A stretch of 35,008 bases of DNA from DATLXU01 sp035575515 (GTDB lineage: Bacteria; Acidobacteriota; Blastocatellia; UBA7656), in assembly GCA_035575515.1 (NCBI GenBank), contig DATLXU010000135.1, positions 1 through 35,008 on the forward strand. Direction: 5' to 3'. The first letter of the stretch is position 1. Every line of letters starts with the position of its first letter. The position numbers were made by a program, and so were the translations under genes. The notes beneath the pieces are model-generated. The model had not been told where the DNA came from, did not search any database, and saw only the letters and a program-made list of their open reading frames with translations. Positions 31,698-35,008 of this stretch are shown in pieces.

Positions 31698-33449
31698 CTA
31701 CTTCGCAGTTACCGTCTTAGTTGCTGAGCCTCCAAGACTGCTCTTTACGGTGATGCTTTGCGGATTCGAAGGCCACGTAAACGTCGCGCTGTACTTGCCT
31801 CCCCCGTTGTTCGCAAGCGTTCCGATCAACTGGCCTGTTGATGTGACGAAGACCTGCAGAGTTGCGCTTGCGCTCGTGCTCGTCGCCTCTACGCGCAGTT
31901 CTCTCTTCGACATGGTGTATTCGGCTCTTTGAACCGAGACCGTGTCGGTAGTGCCGCCACCTCCGCCGCCTCCGCCAACAGCGCCTCCGCCCGTTGGCAC
32001 CACCGCGCGAAACGCCTGCAACTTGCCGCTCGGATCAACAGCATCGCCCACGATCACGCTGCCATCGGGCGATATGCCGAGCGCGAACTGAAGAAACCAG
32101 GTGCCAGCCGGACAGGGAATTTGATTGCAGAATTGAACGTTGTTCACGCCTAGGCTTTGAAGCACCCTGCTGAGTTGCTCCATCTTGCCTGTGGCGCGGT
32201 TCCAGCGAAAGGCCGAGAACTCAGAGATTCCGTTAACGAATGGGAGTCCGGCTCCGCCCACAACAATGCTGCCGTCGGCGGAACTCGCGTGAGATTCGCT
32301 CATATTGCCGCCAAGCGTTCCGAGACTGCGCACCCCAGCCGTATCCCAGCGCGTGGCGAGCTGGTTTCCTTTATCGTCCATGCTTGTTCCAACGACTACG
32401 CTGCCATCGTCCGAACAATCTTCAGCGTAGGCGAGCTGGTTCTTGCCCACTGCGCCGAGATTTTGCATACTGCCGCTTCGCCAGCGAAACGCGCGCTGTA
32501 TGAAAACGCTGTCAACTGTTGAGCCGACCACTGCTGTGCCGGGACCGCACACCGCCTGGCCCTTGCTGTCGCGTCCGCCCGGCAAAAAGCCGAGATCGGT
32601 CACTACGCCATTAGTCCATTTGAATGCGTGCCAGCTTCCCTCTGCGTCCACGTAAAAAGAGCCGACAATGACGCTGCCATCGTGCGAGATGTCTGTGGCT
32701 TTGGCGTCTGAGCCAGGCACATTGGAGAGTTCCTGCATCCCTGTAGCCGCGGTCCACAGGAATGGCCGTTGGAATCCGCTCAGTCCCCTCGCCCAGCCGA
32801 CTACCTTCGAGCCGTCGTCTGACACGGCGTAAGCTTCGGCCTCCTGAGCATTGGGATTAAGACTCCCCAAATCTTCAAAGATGCCCGCTGTCCAGCGATA
32901 CGCGTGCGGAGGCGTGAATGACCCGTTCTGCGCCCAGAAAGTTCCAACCACCACAGAGCCGTCAGCAGAGACATCCCAAGCGCGACTCTGCACGCCTCCC
33001 GGCCCTAATCCGAGCGGCTCAAAGCTTGGCGTCGTCAATGCTTGAGGCGAGAAGACCGCTGGATTGCCGGTTGCAAATCCGCTTCGAGACGCGCTCGCCA
33101 CAACGGAGAAAACTTTAGGCATCAAATAGCTCGATGCCATCAGGGCGTGAATCTCTCGGCGATAGAGAGGTTTCTTGATGATTTTCAGTGGCGACGCGCT
33201 CCAATCGGCCCTCTCAAGCGATGCTGCCGCAGGGGCGCCTGGAGATGCCTGATCCTCGCCTGAGAATGCTTGAACATTGACAAGACCGTCGGAGCGACCC
33301 GCTCTGTCGCTAGATGCGGCGGACGTTTTCTCTACATTGCTTGTGACCGATTGTGTGCCTTTTGTATCCTTCGCTGCGTCGGATATGTGGCCGCTTGTTC
33401 CCAGCGAAAACGCGACCAGCAGAACTATTATCAGTTGATAAGGCTTCAT
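31698..33449 (-). CDS. Secreted HAF-repeat protein with C-terminal Ig-like domain
   Basis: 583 aa. A signal peptide MKPYQLIIVLLVAFSLGTSG starts at ATG 33449, 7 bases after GGAGGG; the longer frame to 33578 lacks support. After a low-complexity Ser/Ala region come about six HAF-type units, for example EDLGSLNPNAQEAEAYAVSD followed by DGSKVVGWA, then ATDISHDGSVIVGSF, and YAEDCSDDGSVVVGTS. These repeats form a beta-propeller-like extracellular domain. A poly-Gly linker (about 490-505) joins a C-terminal domain of about 75 residues, VQRAEYTMSKRELRVEATST to the end, which looks like an Ig-like/Fn3-like module. A role in surface or matrix adhesion is inference. Confidence 0.8.
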   Translation of the reverse strand: MKPYQLIIVLLVAFSLGTSGHISDAAKDTKGTQSVTSNVEKTSAASSDRAGRSDGLVNVQAFSGEDQASPGAPAAASLERADWSASPLKIIKKPLYRREIHALMASSYLMPKVFSVVASASRSGFATGNPAVFSPQALTTPSFEPLGLGPGGVQSRAWDVSADGSVVVGTFWAQNGSFTPPHAYRWTAGIFEDLGSLNPNAQEAEAYAVSDDGSKVVGWARGLSGFQRPFLWTAATGMQELSNVPGSDAKATDISHDGSVIVGSFYVDAEGSWHAFKWTNGVVTDLGFLPGGRDSKGQAVCGPGTAVVGSTVDSVFIQRAFRWRSGSMQNLGAVGKNQLAYAEDCSDDGSVVVGTSMDDKGNQLATRWDTAGVRSLGTLGGNMSESHASSADGSIVVGGAGLPFVNGISEFSAFRWNRATGKMEQLSRVLQSLGVNNVQFCNQIPCPAGTWFLQFALGISPDGSVIVGDAVDPSGKLQAFRAVVPTGGGAVGGGGGGGGTTDTVSVQRAEYTMSKRELRVEATSTSASATLQVFVTSTGQLIGTLANNGGGKYSATFTWPSNPQSITVKSSLGGSATKTVTAK

Positions 33450-33824
33450 CGCAGACCCTCCCAATGTTTGCGTTCCACACATGCAATAAGAGGGAAAAAA
33501 TCCCGTGAAAAATACATTCAGCGCTAACGGTGAGGGCGATTTGGACGCGGTGATCGGCGAGAGTCGGAATAGGTTCAAGGCCGCCGATTATGAATGCATT
33601 TAAAGATCGGTTGCATCTAAAGCGGGACAAGAGAAAGTCTATGCGGCGCGTTATCACACAAGCCGCTACAGGCGTCAGCATCGCATTGACCGATTCAATC
33701 TTCTGGCTTTGGGCGGCTTCTGAGTAGCCGCTCACAAAGCCCTTTTTAATAATTGCGCAGCCCCGACTCGTTTCCCTGCTTGAGCGAAGCTTGCGCGATA
33801 GCACGACAACTTTTTCTTTCTCGA

Positions 33825-34913
33825 CTATTTTATCGGCCCGGCCTTAGTTGCCGGTTCAGCCGCATTCAAAGCGGCGGTTCGAGCCTCCATATATTGAATC
33901 AAGGTCGCCACGTCCACTTCGTGCAATCCGAGATTGGGCATCTGAACCTCTTTATACTTCTTAAACAGAGCTGTGGCGATGGGGTCTTTCTCGGCCAGCA
34001 CTTTGTCGGGCACAGCGATAAACCTCGCAAGCCAGGCGCGGTCGCGCGTTTTGGTTACGCCGAGCAGGTCCGGTCCCACTTTGTCGCCTTGTCCAATCGT
34101 GTGACATGCGCCGCATCGGGTTGCGAACAGATACTCCCCCTTATCAATGTTGAGATTGGCAGCCGCTCGTGTTCCTTCCTTCACGTACTGCCAACCCATT
34201 ATTTGCTGAATCTTCATGGCAAGGAATCGCGGATTGTCCGTCGCCGTGTTCCTCATCCATAGCCCGGTAGTCGCATTGCCAATCAACAATGAAGGCATGT
34301 GGCGGTCCGGGTCGTTTGGGTTTGGAAGCGCATCCAAGCCGAGCTTCTTGCTGATCAGGTCAATGTCCTCCTGCTTTCCGGTGAGGAACAGCCAGCCCGG
34401 CCCGACGTGATACTTCTCGGCGTAGGCCTTGAGCGCCTCCGGCGTGTCATTCGCCGGATCAATTGAAATCGAATAGAAGAAGATGTCTTTGCCAACGCGG
34501 TCGCCCAGCATCTTCTGGACCTGTACGAGCCTCGCCGTTTCGAGCGGGCAATTGTATTTGCAGGTCGTGTAGATAAGATTGATAGCCACAACCTTGCCTT
34601 TAATCAGATCGTCATAAAAACGGACTGTCTTTCCATCCTGCGTTGTTAATGTAACGTTTGGGAAATAGCTCGCGCCAAAAGGCCCGCCATTTTGCGCAGC
34701 CTTTGGCTGTGTGTTGGATTGCTGTTTAAGTGTCATTCCGCATTTCGAGCATGAGCCGGCAGTCTTTGATTTGACCTCCGGGTGCATGGGGCAAACATAT
34801 ACGGCTTCCTGCTGTTGTGAAGCCCCGCCGTTATTGTTTTGAGAGTGTACCAACAGAGGCACATTGAGCATCAGTGCTCCTATCAGGAACAGTTTGACGT
34901 ACCTGATTCTCAT
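33825..34913 (-). CDS. Metal-binding domain / SCO / cytochrome c fusion
   Basis: 362 aa, periplasmic. A signal peptide (LFLIGALMLNVPLLVHSQ) leads to a heavy-metal-binding domain VYVCPMHPEVKSKTAGSCSK with C41, H44, C55 and C58. The SCO1/SenC domain (about 80-240) has YTTCKYNCPLE (C118 and C122 in CxxxC) and the copper His near 205 in DRHMPSLLIGN. SCO proteins deliver copper to or reduce the CuA site of cytochrome oxidase. The C-terminal cytochrome c domain has CGACHTIGQGDKVGPDL (C267, C270, H271) and a Met ligand probably at 325 in QMPNLGL. AAGGAG lies 9 bases before ATG 34913. No oxidase subunit gene is in the window; the upstream side is cut by the window edge. Confidence 0.9.
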   Translation of the reverse strand: MRIRYVKLFLIGALMLNVPLLVHSQNNNGGASQQQEAVYVCPMHPEVKSKTAGSCSKCGMTLKQQSNTQPKAAQNGGPFGASYFPNVTLTTQDGKTVRFYDDLIKGKVVAINLIYTTCKYNCPLETARLVQVQKMLGDRVGKDIFFYSISIDPANDTPEALKAYAEKYHVGPGWLFLTGKQEDIDLISKKLGLDALPNPNDPDRHMPSLLIGNATTGLWMRNTATDNPRFLAMKIQQIMGWQYVKEGTRAAANLNIDKGEYLFATRCGACHTIGQGDKVGPDLLGVTKTRDRAWLARFIAVPDKVLAEKDPIATALFKKYKEVQMPNLGLHEVDVATLIQYMEARTAALNAAEPATKAGPIK

Positions 34914-35008
34914 AACTAGCTTCTCCTTAATCTTGAGCTGCGTTGGTCAACCTTTTTCTGCACACGTCGTCATCGAGATGTCAGTTGAGTCAGAACGGCG
35001 GGTTGCCA

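Overview
The window is a GC-rich bacterial chromosome segment with about twenty intact protein genes, mostly on the minus strand, plus one decayed insertion sequence at the left edge. No rRNA, tRNA, CRISPR array or phage module was recognised. The gene set points to a Gram-negative-like lineage that makes menaquinone by the futalosine route (mqnA), uses a B12-dependent class II ribonucleotide reductase (nrdJ), and encodes SCO/cytochrome c and HAF-repeat secreted proteins. I would guess Acidobacteriota (Blastocatellia-like). That placement is inference from gene content only.

Layout. 1-1234: IS701-like DDE transposase, cut by the window edge and broken by two frameshifts. 1.3-2.5 kb: sixA phosphatase and a small membrane protein, flanked by copies of a short hairpin repeat. 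2.5-4.0 kb (-): acyl-CoA synthetase carrying an in-frame intragenic repeat. 4.3-6.3 kb: hybrid histidine kinase. 6.5-9.1 kb: ftsK, its terminator, and then a gene-free stretch with three DnaA-box-like 9-mers. 9.5-11.4 kb: zinc-ribbon protein, mqnA bracketed by two inverted repeats, and a 67-aa protein. 11.6-17.4 kb (-): a three-gene operon of a giant membrane/GMC oxidoreductase fusion, a SnoaL-like protein, and a metallophosphoesterase with membrane helices inserted in its catalytic domain. 17.9-19.9 kb (-): small ribbon-helix-helix-like protein, nadA and a Spy/CpxP-like periplasmic protein, behind a good promoter. 20.1-24.0 kb: a 53-aa basic protein, an ion channel, an aldo/keto reductase and a Tat-exported M20 amidohydrolase. 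24.1-28.0 kb (-): nrdJ with a 401-aa intein, a leader of about 350 nt, a promoter and an NrdR-box-like palindrome. 28.6-35.0 kb: lone receiver protein, small secreted protein, ketopantoate reductase-like enzyme divergent from an alpha/beta hydrolase, HAF-repeat secreted protein, and a metal-binding/SCO/cytochrome c fusion.

The most unusual items are the 12-helix/GMC fusion with its operon partners, the intein in nrdJ together with its NrdR box and long leader, the small DNA-binding-like gene translationally coupled to nadA, and several families of short palindromic repeats. One repeat lies inside a reading frame and another forms the translation start region of mqnA.
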